Shown: positions 7,876 to 16,380 of the stretch, piece after piece | Layout: each line of letters opens with the position of its first letter | How positions within the stretch are numbered: the stretch's first letter is position 1 | Source of the DNA: Streptomyces cyaneochromogenes | GTDB taxonomy: Bacteria > Actinomycetota > Actinomycetes > Streptomycetales > Streptomycetaceae | Direction of reading: 5' to 3' | Assembly (NCBI RefSeq): GCF_003963535.1 | Contig: NZ_CP034539.1 | Span: 3,596,001-3,660,000 of the forward strand | Length of the DNA: 64,000 nucleotides | Notes under the pieces: generated by a model | Databases searched by the model: none | What the model was told of the DNA's origin: nothing | Seen by the model: only the letters and a program-made list of their open reading frames with translations | Position numbers and translations under genes: made by a program

Positions 7876-9201
7876 ATGGCTCCGGTCAACGTGAGGTTGG
7901 GGCTGGGGATGTCGGGCAGGCGGTCGCTGGGACGGGACTTCGGGTGGCTGTGGGCGGCGTACGGGGTCAGTACGTTCGGGACACGGCTGGCCTTCGACGC
8001 GTTGCCGCTGATCGCGGTCGTCGTGCTGCACGCCGGGGCGACCGAGGTGGCGCTGCTGGCGGCCTCGGGGCTCGCCGTGGGGGCGCTGGTGGCGGTGCCG
8101 CTCGGGGCATGGGTGGAGATCCGCCCGAAGCGGCCGGTGATGGTCGCGGCGGATCTGCTCCGGTGCGCCGCGCTGCTGAGCATCCCCGCCGTCTTCGCCC
8201 TGGGCACGCTCGGGCTCGGCCAGCTGCTGGTGGTGTCGGTGCTGGTCGCGGCGGCGGACATCACGTTCATGGCGGCGAGCGGGGCGTATCTGAAGTCCCT
8301 GGTGCCGCGCGAGGACCTGCTCGTGGCGAACGGCCGCTTCGAGGCCACGATGTGGACGGCCACCGCGCTCGGCCCACCGCTCGGCGGAGTGGCGGTGGGC
8401 GTCTTCGGCCCCATGACGACGGTGCTGGCGGACGCGGCCGGCTACCTGCTGTCGGCGCTGGGGATCCGGGCGATCGGCGGCAAGGAGGCGATCGGCGGTA
8501 AGGAAAGGCAACAGTGCCAGGAGGACGAGGAGCGGCGCGGTAAGGAAAGGCAACAGACCTCCCCTGCCACCCCCTCGGGCCTGCGGATGAGCGACCTCCC
8601 GGCAGGCTGGCGGCACCTCCTCACCCACTCCACCCTGCGCCCGCTGTTCCTCAACACGATCCTGGTCAACGCCCTGATCATGGCGCCGGCCCCCCTGCTC
8701 GCCGTCCTCATGCTCGGCGAACTCGGCTTCACCCCCTGGCAGTACGGCCTCGCCTTCGCCGTGCCGTGCCTGGGCGGCCTGCTGGGCTCGCGCCTGTCCC
8801 GGCGCCTGGTCGCCCGCCACGGCGGCCACCGGGTCCTGCTCACCTTCGGCACCCTGCGCGCCTGCTGGCCCGTCGGCCTGGCCTTCGTCGGTCCGGGCAC
8901 GTCCGGCCTCGTCCTCGTCATGGTCGTCGAGTTCGGCCTGATCACCTGCGTGGCCATCTACAACCCGGTGCTCGCCACCACCCGCCTCGACCTGACCCCA
9001 CCGGACCGGATCACCCGCACCCTGTCGGCATGGACGGTCACGAGCCGGACGACGACCGCCGCCATGACCGCCCTGTGGGGTCTGCTGGCGGCACTGACCG
9101 GCACGCGCACGGCGATCGCCCTCGCCGGCGCCCTGCTCCTCGTGACCCCGCTCCTGCTTCCTCGGCGCGAGCGCACCCCGCAGCACAGCACCACCGGGTA
9201 A
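7876..9201 (+). CDS. MFS transporter
   Basis: A 441-residue multi-pass permease with about 12 TM helices. The sequence PLGAWVEIRPKRPVMVAADLLR after TM2-3 matches the motif-A region of MFS exporters. The central loop (residues ~200-240) is unusually hydrophilic and carries a duplicated GKERQQ stretch. An alternative start is ATG at 7909; neither has a strong ribosome site. Divergent from the LysR gene, which probably regulates it. Closest in feel to MFS drug exporters with enterobactin-exporter-like folds; substrate unknown. Confidence 0.85.
   Translation: MAPVNVRLGLGMSGRRSLGRDFGWLWAAYGVSTFGTRLAFDALPLIAVVVLHAGATEVALLAASGLAVGALVAVPLGAWVEIRPKRPVMVAADLLRCAALLSIPAVFALGTLGLGQLLVVSVLVAAADITFMAASGAYLKSLVPREDLLVANGRFEATMWTATALGPPLGGVAVGVFGPMTTVLADAAGYLLSALGIRAIGGKEAIGGKERQQCQEDEERRGKERQQTSPATPSGLRMSDLPAGWRHLLTHSTLRPLFLNTILVNALIMAPAPLLAVLMLGELGFTPWQYGLAFAVPCLGGLLGSRLSRRLVARHGGHRVLLTFGTLRACWPVGLAFVGPGTSGLVLVMVVEFGLITCVAIYNPVLATTRLDLTPPDRITRTLSAWTVTSRTTTAAMTALWGLLAALTGTRTAIALAGALLLVTPLLLPRRERTPQHSTTG
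8496..8556 (+). repeat. 19-bp direct repeat inside the MFS gene
   Basis: CGGTAAGGAAAGGCAACAG occurs at 8496-8514 and 8538-8556, exactly 42 bases (14 codons) apart, keeping the frame and duplicating GKERQQ in the central cytoplasmic loop. A shorter GCGATCGGCGG-type duplication sits just before it. Confidence 0.8.
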
Positions 9202-9229
9202 CGACTGCGGCGCCTGGTATAGACCTCTC

Positions 9230-9257
9230 TTGACGCCACCTCCCCATCGGGTCTACC
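9230..9257 (+). promoter_or_regulatory. Candidate csn promoter
   Basis: TTGACG (9230-9235) and TCTACC (9252-9257) are spaced by 16 bases. The operator lies just downstream of the predicted start site, so a bound repressor would block transcription. Confidence 0.4.
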
Positions 9258-9273
9258 TTCCTGGGCAAGTCGA

Positions 9274-9288
9274 TAGGAAACTTTCCTA
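9274..9288. promoter_or_regulatory. CsnR operator palindrome
   Basis: TAGGAAACTTTCCTA is a perfect dyad (seven bases each side of C). It resembles the palindrome bound by CsnR upstream of chitosanase and csnR genes in Streptomyces, as I recall it, and lies about 75 bases before the ROK regulator gene. Confidence 0.75.
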
Positions 9289-9361
9289 ACAGTGATCCTG
9301 GATGGACTTCCGTCGTTGATCGCTGAGAAGCTGGTCAGCCGAGAGGCAGGTGTCGATCCCC

Positions 9362-10573
9362 ATGGCAGGAAACGCCGGTACGCCGGGCACCCCGCGCGTC
9401 CTGCGCGCCATGAACGACCGTGCCGCCCTGGACCTCCTCCTGGAGCACGGGCAGCTGTCCCGCACGCGGATCGGCAAGCTCACCGGCCTGTCCAAGCCGA
9501 CCGCCTCCCAGCTGCTGGCCCGTCTGGAGGCCGCCGGCCTCGTCCTGGCCACCGGCACGACGGAGGGCCGACCCGGCCCGGGCGCCCAGCTGTACGAGGT
9601 CAATCCGGCCGCCGCGTACGCCGCCGGGCTCGATGTGACCCCCGAACGCATCCTCGCCGCCGTCGCCGACATCACCGGCCGCACGGTCGGGTCGTACGAA
9701 CTGCCCACCCCCGGCAGACGTACGGCCCATCCCGTCGTACGGCAGGTCACCGACGCCCTGGACGGCGCGGTGAAGGCGGCGGGCCTCGCCCGCGACGACG
9801 TCCACCGGCTCGTCATCGGCACCCCCGGCGCCTTCGACCCCAACACGGGCCGGCTGCGCTACGCCTCCCACCTGCCCGGCTGGCACACCCCCGCGCTGCT
9901 CGACGAAGTCGCCGCCGCCCTGCCGATGCCGGTCGAGTACGAGAACGACGTCAACCTCGCGGCGGTGGCCGAGCAGCGGCTCGGCGCGGCCCGCGGCCAC
10001 GAGGACTTCGTACTGCTGTGGAACGAGGGCGGCCTCGGTGCCGCCCTGGTCCTCGGCGGGCGCCTGCACCGCGGCTGGACCGGCGGCGCGGGCGAGGTGG
10101 GTTTCCTGCCGGTTCCGGGCGTACCCCTGGTCCGTCAGGTGACCAAAGCCAACAGTGGCGGCTATCAGGAGCTCGCCGGTTCGCAGGCGATCCCCCAACT
10201 CGCGCGCGAGATCGGCATGACGAACGTCCCGTCGGGGCCGTACGCCGAGGCCGCCGCCGCCCTCGTCGAACGGGCCGCCGCAGAGGACACCGTCCTCAAC
10301 CGGCTGCTCCTCCAGACCTACGCGACCCGGCTGGCCACCGGTCTCGCCTCCCTGGTCTCCGTCCTCGACCCCGAACTGGTCGTCCTCAGCGGCGCCTCCC
10401 TGACCGCCGGCGGCGAGGTGCTGCGCGCTCTCGTCCAGGACGAGTTGGAGGAGCTGGCCGCGTCCAGGCCCCGGCTCGTCGTCGGTGACGTCCGTGAACA
10501 CCCCGTACTGCGGGGCGCGTTGGAGAGCGCGCTCGCGACGACACGCGACGAGGTCTTCGACACCTCCCGCTGA
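9362..10573 (+). CDS. csnR: ROK-family transcriptional repressor CsnR
   Basis: Repressor of chitosan-oligosaccharide uptake genes. N-terminal winged HTH (residues ~20-75: LSRTRIGKLTGLSKPTASQLLARLEAAGLV) is followed by a ROK sugar-kinase-like fold. The sugar-kinase glycine motif (GTPGAFDPNTG) is present, but the canonical ROK zinc cysteines are not seen. ATG at 9362 was chosen; GTG at 9350 is in frame but sits too close to the GAGAGG site. The gene heads a run of six genes in the same order as the Streptomyces coelicolor csnR-K operon. A perfect palindrome upstream is the probable autoregulatory site; the inducer is likely a glucosamine oligosaccharide or phosphorylated derivative. Confidence 0.85.
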   Translation: MAGNAGTPGTPRVLRAMNDRAALDLLLEHGQLSRTRIGKLTGLSKPTASQLLARLEAAGLVLATGTTEGRPGPGAQLYEVNPAAAYAAGLDVTPERILAAVADITGRTVGSYELPTPGRRTAHPVVRQVTDALDGAVKAAGLARDDVHRLVIGTPGAFDPNTGRLRYASHLPGWHTPALLDEVAAALPMPVEYENDVNLAAVAEQRLGAARGHEDFVLLWNEGGLGAALVLGGRLHRGWTGGAGEVGFLPVPGVPLVRQVTKANSGGYQELAGSQAIPQLAREIGMTNVPSGPYAEAAAALVERAAAEDTVLNRLLLQTYATRLATGLASLVSVLDPELVVLSGASLTAGGEVLRALVQDELEELAASRPRLVVGDVREHPVLRGALESALATTRDEVFDTSR

Positions 10574-10668
10574 CCGCCGCCCCGCCGGTCACCCCTTCGC
10601 CCCACCCCCCTCAGACACCCCCCCACCTTCCCTCACCCACCCCTGTCCCGCCCTTGGGAGACCTCGCC

Positions 10669-12030
10669 ATGTCCGGAAAGTCCTGGAAAGCCATACCCTC
10701 AGTGTCCCGCAAGGCAGCCACCGCCCTCGCCGCCACCGCCTCCTTGGCCCTGCTCGCCACGGCCTGTACGGGCCAGTCGGAGTCCGGCGCCACCGACGAC
10801 CCCGACGCCAAGGCGACGATCACCTTCTGGCACGGCTGGAGCGCCCCCGCCGAGGTCAAGGCGATCCAGGAGAACGTCGACCGCTTCGAGAAGGCGCACC
10901 CGAACATCACGGTGAAGGTCGTCGGCAACATCAACGACGACAAGCTCAACCAGGCGCTGCGCGCGGGCGGTTCGAACGGGCCGGACGTGGTGTCGTCGTT
11001 CACGACGTCCAACATCGGCAAGTTCTGCTCCTCGGGCGCCTTCCTCGACCTCAAGCCGTTCATCGAGAAGTCGAAGCTGGACCTCGACAAGACCATCCCG
11101 AAGCCGATGCTGGACTACACCCAGTTCGAGGGCACCCGCTGCGCCCTGCCGCTGCTGGGCGACGCCTACGGCCTCTACTACAACAAGGACGCCTTCGAGA
11201 AGGCGGGCATCAAGTCCCCGCCGAAGACCTGGTCGGAGTTCGCGGAGGTCGCCAGGAAGCTGACTGTCAGCAAGGGTGACAGTTACCGGCAGCTGGGCTT
11301 CATGCCGACGTACCACGGCTACGAGACGGTCGTGGACCACTACATGTCCCAGTGGGACCACGCCTACTTCGGCAAGGACGGCAAGTCCAACATCGCCAAG
11401 GACCCGGCCTTCGCCGAGATGTTCACGTACCAGAAGAAGCTGATCGACGACCTCGGCGGCTTCGCGAAGCTGGAGAAGTACCGCAACACCTTCGGTGACG
11501 AGTGGGGCGCCAAGCACCCCTTCCAGACCGGCCAGGTGGCCATGCAACTCGACGGCGAGTGGCGCCTCGGGATGGCCAAGGACGCCGGCGTCGACTTCGA
11601 GATCGGCACCGCCCCGATGCCCGTCGCCGACGACGAGGCCGACGAGTACGGCAAGGGCTTCCTCTCGGGCACGATCATCGGCATCGCCCCGCAGAGCGAG
11701 AAGCAGAACGCCGCCTGGGAGCTGGTGAAGTACCTGACGACCGACACCGAGGCCGTCGTCTCCTTCGCCAACGCCATCCACAACGTGCCCTCCACGTTCG
11801 AGGCGCTGAAGTCGCCCGACCTGAAGGTGGACCCCGGCTTCAAGACGTTCCTGGACATCGCCCAGAACGCGCACTCGAACACGCCGCCGGCCTCCGTCAA
11901 CGGCTCGACCTACCAGACGACGCTCCAGGACTTCGGCTACCAGTACGAGTCCGGCAAGGTGAAGGACCTCAAGGCCGGTCTGAAGAAGACCGCCGCGCAG
12001 ATCGACACCGACATCGAGCAGGCGAAGTAG
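10669..12030 (+). CDS. csnE: Sugar ABC transporter substrate-binding lipoprotein CsnE
   Basis: Extracytoplasmic binding protein of the csn uptake system. ATG at 10669 has GGGAG about ten bases upstream. A lipoprotein signal peptide ends in the lipobox LLATAC (Cys at ~residue 33). The mature part is a cluster B/MalE-type binding protein of about 420 residues (TITFWHGWSAPAEVKAIQ; later GEWRLGMAKDAG and GFLSGTIIGIA). The family captures chitosan-derived glucosamine oligosaccharides. No ATPase gene is in the operon, so a shared MsiK-type ATPase encoded elsewhere is expected, as is usual for Streptomyces sugar ABC importers. Confidence 0.85.
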   Translation: MSGKSWKAIPSVSRKAATALAATASLALLATACTGQSESGATDDPDAKATITFWHGWSAPAEVKAIQENVDRFEKAHPNITVKVVGNINDDKLNQALRAGGSNGPDVVSSFTTSNIGKFCSSGAFLDLKPFIEKSKLDLDKTIPKPMLDYTQFEGTRCALPLLGDAYGLYYNKDAFEKAGIKSPPKTWSEFAEVARKLTVSKGDSYRQLGFMPTYHGYETVVDHYMSQWDHAYFGKDGKSNIAKDPAFAEMFTYQKKLIDDLGGFAKLEKYRNTFGDEWGAKHPFQTGQVAMQLDGEWRLGMAKDAGVDFEIGTAPMPVADDEADEYGKGFLSGTIIGIAPQSEKQNAAWELVKYLTTDTEAVVSFANAIHNVPSTFEALKSPDLKVDPGFKTFLDIAQNAHSNTPPASVNGSTYQTTLQDFGYQYESGKVKDLKAGLKKTAAQIDTDIEQAK

Positions 12031-12038
12031 CGCCGTCG

Positions 12039-12980
12039 ATGTCCACGCACACTCTCCGCGCGAAGCGCCGCAGGTCGGCGCTTCGGACGGTGGCCTTCCT
12101 GTCACCGTGGCTCATCGGGTTCGGCGTCTTCTTCGCCTATCCGCTGGTGTCCACCGTGTACTTCTCGCTGATGAAGTACGACGGCTTCGGCACGCCGGTC
12201 TTCCGCGGCCTGGACAACTGGGCCTACGTCTTCAACGACTACCCGCTGTTCTGGCCGGCGCTGCGCAACACGCTCTGGCTGGTGCTGGTGATGGTGACCT
12301 GCCGGGTGGTGTTCGGTCTCGGCATCGGCCTGCTCATCACGAAGATCAAGACCGGCACGGGCGTCTTCCGCACCCTGTTCTACCTGCCGTACCTCGCCCC
12401 GCCGGTCGCCGCGACCCTCGCCTTCGTCTTCCTCCTCAACCCCGGCACCGGCCCGGTCAACTCGGTCCTCGACGGCCTCGGCCTGCCGACCCCCGGCTGG
12501 TTCACGGACCCCGCCTGGTCCAAGCCGGCCCTCACCGCGCTGGCGCTGTGGGGCGTGGGCGACCTCATGGTCATCTTCATGGCCGCGCTGCTCGACGTAC
12601 CGAAGGAGCAGTACGAGGCCGCCGAGCTGGACGGCACCTCGGCCTGGCAGCGGTTCCGGTACGTCACCCTGCCGAACATCTCGCCGATCGTGATGTTCGC
12701 CGTGGTCACGGGCGTGATCCAGACGATGCAGTACTACACACAGCCGCTGGTGGCCGGGAAGGTCGCCTCCGGCATCATCGGCGGCTCCGGCCAGCAGTTC
12801 GAGCCCGGCTACCCCGACAAGTCGACGCTCACCCTCCCCCAGCTCGTCTACAACCTCGGCTTCCAGCGCTTCGACTACGGCTCGGCCTGCGTGGTCGCGC
12901 TCGTTCTGTTCGCCCTCGCCATGGCGTTCACCGCACTGCTGATGCGGCGCCGGGGCGGACTGATCCAGGCAGGTGACTGA
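12039..12980 (+). CDS. csnF: Sugar ABC transporter permease CsnF
   Basis: Inner-membrane permease of 313 residues, MalF-like. It starts eight bases after the binding-protein stop, at the ATG giving MSTHTLRAKRRRSALRTVAF. Six predicted TM helices begin with FLSPWLIGFGVFFAYPLVSTVYF. The EAA loop that contacts the ATPase is EQYEAAELDGTSAWQRFRYV near residue 190. A loop near residue 250 (GQQFEPGYPDKS) is typical of this subfamily. Confidence 0.88.
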   Translation: MSTHTLRAKRRRSALRTVAFLSPWLIGFGVFFAYPLVSTVYFSLMKYDGFGTPVFRGLDNWAYVFNDYPLFWPALRNTLWLVLVMVTCRVVFGLGIGLLITKIKTGTGVFRTLFYLPYLAPPVAATLAFVFLLNPGTGPVNSVLDGLGLPTPGWFTDPAWSKPALTALALWGVGDLMVIFMAALLDVPKEQYEAAELDGTSAWQRFRYVTLPNISPIVMFAVVTGVIQTMQYYTQPLVAGKVASGIIGGSGQQFEPGYPDKSTLTLPQLVYNLGFQRFDYGSACVVALVLFALAMAFTALLMRRRGGLIQAGD

Positions 12981-12982
12981 CC

Positions 12983-13873
12983 ATGACCCAAGTGCTGGAC
13001 AAACCCGTTCAGTTGGGAACCCCGACAGTCGCCGAGCGCACGGCCCGCCGCAAGGCACTCCTGGAATGGATAGCGATCCACTCCCTCGGCATCGCGGCCG
13101 CGCTCTTCTTCACCCTGCCCTTCGTGTTCGTCGTCCTGACCTCCCTGATGAGCGACCAGCAGGCGCTCACCCGCGACCTGGTCCCGGACACCTGGCAGTG
13201 GAGCAACTACACCAAGGTCTTCGACACCCCGGGCTTCCTCACCTGGTGGAAGAACACGCTGATCTACGCCGGCCTGGGCACGGTCCTCACCGTGGTGTCG
13301 TCGGTCCCGGTGGCGTACGCGCTCGCCAAATTCCGCTTCCGCGGCCGGAACGTGGCGCTGATGCTGGTCATCTCGATGATGATGCTGCCGCCGCAGGTCG
13401 TCATCATCCCGATGTACCTGTTCTGGGCGAAGCAGCTGGACCTCTCGGGGAGCCTGTGGCCCCTGATCATCCCGATGGCGTTCGGGGACGCGTTCTCGAT
13501 CTTCCTCCTGCGCCAGTTCCTGACGACGATCCCGAACGAGTACCTGGACGCGGCGAAGGTGGACGGCTGCGGCGAACTGCGCACGCTGCTGAAGGTCGTT
13601 CTCCCGATGGCCAGACCGGGCATAGCCGCGGTGGCCCTGTTCCAGTTCTTCTACGCGTGGAACGACTACTTCGGCCCCCAGATCTACGCGTCCGAGAACC
13701 CGGGCGCCTGGACCCTCTCCTACGGCCTGGAGTCGTTCAAGGGAGCGCACCACACCGACTGGAACCTGACCATGGCCGCGACCGTACTGGTCATGGCCCC
13801 CGTGATCGTCGTGTTCTTCTTCGCCCAGAAGGCGTTCGTAGAGGGCGTCACGCTAACCGGAGTAAAGGGTTGA
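12983..13873 (+). CDS. csnG: Sugar ABC transporter permease CsnG
   Basis: Second permease of the csn importer, 296 residues, MalG-like. Starts two bases after csnF with AGGTGACTGACC upstream, so translation is probably coupled. Six TM helices. The EAA loop reads NEYLDAAKVDGCGELRTLLK near residue 190. Forms the heteromeric channel with CsnF. Confidence 0.88.
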   Translation: MTQVLDKPVQLGTPTVAERTARRKALLEWIAIHSLGIAAALFFTLPFVFVVLTSLMSDQQALTRDLVPDTWQWSNYTKVFDTPGFLTWWKNTLIYAGLGTVLTVVSSVPVAYALAKFRFRGRNVALMLVISMMMLPPQVVIIPMYLFWAKQLDLSGSLWPLIIPMAFGDAFSIFLLRQFLTTIPNEYLDAAKVDGCGELRTLLKVVLPMARPGIAAVALFQFFYAWNDYFGPQIYASENPGAWTLSYGLESFKGAHHTDWNLTMAATVLVMAPVIVVFFFAQKAFVEGVTLTGVKG

Positions 13874-13880
13874 ACACCAT

Positions 13881-15146
13881 ATGAAACTCACCGTGGTCGG
13901 CGGAGGATCGACCTACACCCCCGAACTCATCGACGGTTTCGCCCGCCTGCGCGACACCCTGCCCGTGGAGGAACTGGTCCTCGTCGACCCCGCCGCCGAG
14001 CGACTGGAGCTGGTGGGCGGGCTGGCCCGCCGTATCTTCGCCAAGCAGGGCCATACGGGCCGGGTCGTCACGACCTCCGACCTGGACTCGGGGGTCGAGG
14101 GCGCCGAGGCCGTCCTGCTCCAGCTCCGCGTCGGCGGGCAGGCGGCCCGCGAGCAGGACGAGACCTGGCCCCTGGAGTGCGGCTGCGTCGGCCAGGAGAC
14201 GACCGGCGCGGGCGGTCTGGCGAAGGCGTTGCGGACGGTGCCGGTGGTCCTGGACATCGCGGAACGGGTCCGCCGTACGAACCCGGACGCGTGGATCATC
14301 GACTTCACCAACCCCGTCGGCATCGTCACGCGCGCGCTTCTCCAGGCCGGCCACAAGGCGGTCGGGCTGTGCAACGTGGCGATCGGCTTCCAGCGGAAGT
14401 TCGCGGGGCTGCTCGGCGTGACGCCGTCCGACGTCCATCTGGGCCACGTGGGTCTCAACCACCTCACCTGGGAGACCGGGGTACGCCTCGGCGGCCCCGA
14501 CGGCGAGGACGTCCTGCCGAAGCTGCTGGCCGACCACGGGGAGGCGATCGCGGCCGACCTGCGCCTGCCGCGCGCGCTGCTGGACCGGCTGGGCGTGGTC
14601 CCGTCGTACTACCTGCGGTACTTCTACGCGCACGACGAGGTCGTACGGGAGCTGCGCACGAAGCCGTCCCGGGCAGCCGAAGTGGCGGAGATGGAACGGC
14701 AGTTGCTCAAGATGTACGGCGACCCGTCGCTGGACGAGAAGCCGGAGCTGCTCGCCAAGCGGGGCGGCGCCTACTACTCGGAGGCGGCGGTGGACCTGGC
14801 CGCCGCACTGCTGGGCGGAGGAGGCAGCCGGCACCAGGTGGTGAACACGTACAACAACGGAACGCTGCCGTTCCTCCCCGACGACGCGGTGATCGAGGTG
14901 CAGGCGGCGGTCGGACCGTCGGGCCCGGCCCCGCTGCCGGTGCCCGCCCTGGACCCGCTGTACGCGGGCCTGATGGCGAACGTCACGGCCTACGAGGACC
15001 TGGCCCTGGACGCGGCGCTGCGCGGCGGCCGGGACCGGGTGTTCCGGGCGCTCCTCGCCCACCCCCTCGTCGGCCAGTACGCCTACGCCGACACCCTCAC
15101 CGACCGGCTGATCGCATACAACCAGGAGCATCTCGCGTGGGCATGA
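13881..15146 (+). CDS. csnH: GH4-family 6-phospho-glycosidase CsnH
   Basis: NAD- and divalent-metal-dependent glycoside hydrolase of family 4, 421 residues. The N-terminal NAD-binding loop is VVGGGSTYTPELI (residues 4-16). Metal and catalytic-site signatures are DFTNPVGIVT (~140), GLCNVAIG with the metal-binding Cys (~162), and GLNHLTW with the metal-binding His (~194). These enzymes open phosphorylated disaccharides by an oxidation-elimination mechanism. Placed after the transporter and before a kinase, it fits cleavage of kinase-phosphorylated chitosan oligosaccharides. Its stop overlaps the kinase gene. Confidence 0.88.
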   Translation: MKLTVVGGGSTYTPELIDGFARLRDTLPVEELVLVDPAAERLELVGGLARRIFAKQGHTGRVVTTSDLDSGVEGAEAVLLQLRVGGQAAREQDETWPLECGCVGQETTGAGGLAKALRTVPVVLDIAERVRRTNPDAWIIDFTNPVGIVTRALLQAGHKAVGLCNVAIGFQRKFAGLLGVTPSDVHLGHVGLNHLTWETGVRLGGPDGEDVLPKLLADHGEAIAADLRLPRALLDRLGVVPSYYLRYFYAHDEVVRELRTKPSRAAEVAEMERQLLKMYGDPSLDEKPELLAKRGGAYYSEAAVDLAAALLGGGGSRHQVVNTYNNGTLPFLPDDAVIEVQAAVGPSGPAPLPVPALDPLYAGLMANVTAYEDLALDAALRGGRDRVFRALLAHPLVGQYAYADTLTDRLIAYNQEHLAWA

Positions 15147-16108
15147 CCGCACGTGTCCTCGCTGTCGACGCGGGCAACAGCAAGACCGACGTGGCGGTGG
15201 TCGCGGCCGACGGGACCGTCCTGGCCACCGCCCGCGGCGGCGGGTTCCGTCCGCCGGCGGTAGGTGTGGAGGCGGCGATGGACACCCTCGCCGAGGCGGT
15301 GGAACAGGCCTTCACCGCGGCCGGGGTGTCCCGCGTCGAGCACGTCTCGGCCTGCCTGGCGAACGCCGACTTCCCCGTGGAGGAGGAGACCCTGGCGAGC
15401 GCGCTGCACACGCGCGCGTGGGGCACGACCGTCGAGGTCCGCAACGACACCTTCGCGATCCTGCGCGCGGGCGTGACGCAGCCCCGCGGGGTCGCCGTGG
15501 TCTGCGGCGCCGGCATCAACTGCGTGGGCATGCGCCCCGACGGCCGTACGGCCCGCTTCCCCGCGCTGGGCCGTATCTCCGGCGACTGGGGCGGCGGTTG
15601 GGGCCTGGCGGAGGAGGCACTGTGGCACGCGGCCCGGGCGGAGGACGGCCGCGGAGGGCCCACGGCGCTGGCGCACACCCTCCCCGGCCACTTCGGCCTG
15701 CCCACCATGTACGCCCTGATCGAGGCCCTGCACATGGAGGACCTCCCCGGCACCCGCCGCCACGAACTGACGCCGGTCCTGTTCGCCACGGCGGCGGCCG
15801 GCGACCCCCTGGCCCGCGCGATCGTGGACCGCCTGGCCGACGAGGTGGTGACCATGGCCACGGTGGCCCTGACCCGCCTCGACCTGCTGGAGGAGGAGAC
15901 ACCCGTACTGCTGGGCGGGGGCGTCCTGGCGGCCCGGCACCCCCAGTTGACCGACGGGATCCGAGACCTCCTCATGTCCCGCGCCCCCAAGGCGGTACCG
16001 CGGGTGGTGACGGCGAGCCCGGTGCTGGGGGCGGCGCTGCTGGGGCTGGACCGGGTGGGGGCGGGGGCGGAGGTGCAGGAACGGGTACGCACCCACTTCG
16101 CATCCTGA
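15137..16108 (+). CDS. csnK: BadF/BadG-type sugar kinase CsnK
   Basis: ASKHA-fold ATP-dependent kinase of 323 residues. GTG at 15137 is chosen because AGGAG ends nine bases before it; the ATG at 15143 (overlapping the csnH stop) is in frame but badly spaced. Phosphate-1 motif DAGNSKTDVAV; later GAGINCVGMRPDG and SGDWGGGWGLAEEAL as in the N-acetylglucosamine/glucosamine kinase branch. Probably phosphorylates imported glucosamine oligomers for CsnH. Last gene of the operon. Confidence 0.85.
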   Translation: MGMTARVLAVDAGNSKTDVAVVAADGTVLATARGGGFRPPAVGVEAAMDTLAEAVEQAFTAAGVSRVEHVSACLANADFPVEEETLASALHTRAWGTTVEVRNDTFAILRAGVTQPRGVAVVCGAGINCVGMRPDGRTARFPALGRISGDWGGGWGLAEEALWHAARAEDGRGGPTALAHTLPGHFGLPTMYALIEALHMEDLPGTRRHELTPVLFATAAAGDPLARAIVDRLADEVVTMATVALTRLDLLEEETPVLLGGGVLAARHPQLTDGIRDLLMSRAPKAVPRVVTASPVLGAALLGLDRVGAGAEVQERVRTHFAS

Positions 16109-16151
16109 ACGCCGCCGGTCGACTCCCAACGCCGGCCCGGGCAATCCAGCC

Positions 16152-16240
16152 CGTTGGGGGTGCCCCCTCTGGGGGAGTTTGAGGACGGGGCCCCTCAAGG
16201 GCCGAAGCGGGGGTCTGGGGGCGGCAGCCCCCAGGGAGGA
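16152..16240. repeat. Streptomyces intergenic palindromic repeat / terminator
   Basis: Two hairpins follow the csn operon. One is GC-rich around 16155-16175 (GGGGGTGCCCCCTCTGGGGG). The other has a perfect 8-bp stem, CTGGGGGC (16215-16222) pairing with GCCCCCAG (16227-16234). Sequences of this kind are scattered between genes in many Streptomyces genomes. It probably also acts as the csn terminator. Confidence 0.65.
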
Positions 16241-16380
16241 ACCGAACTGATTCCCACCGCGTGTTCATGGGCAGGGGTGATGCGGGACCCTGCCCAGCCG
16301 CCGGCAGGCATCCCGCCGGTGCGGATGTCAGTCCCGGCAGCGATACTTGCGGCGAGGGATGACCACGGGGGAGGTCAACA

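Noticed and set aside
14177..15136. Upstream extension of the csnK frame through csnH
   Set aside because: The extension is an out-of-frame shadow of csnH; kinase motifs begin only after 15137.
16152..16240. Hairpins after csnK as a riboswitch
   Set aside because: They lie between operons with no conserved aptamer features and match the common Streptomyces intergenic repeat style.
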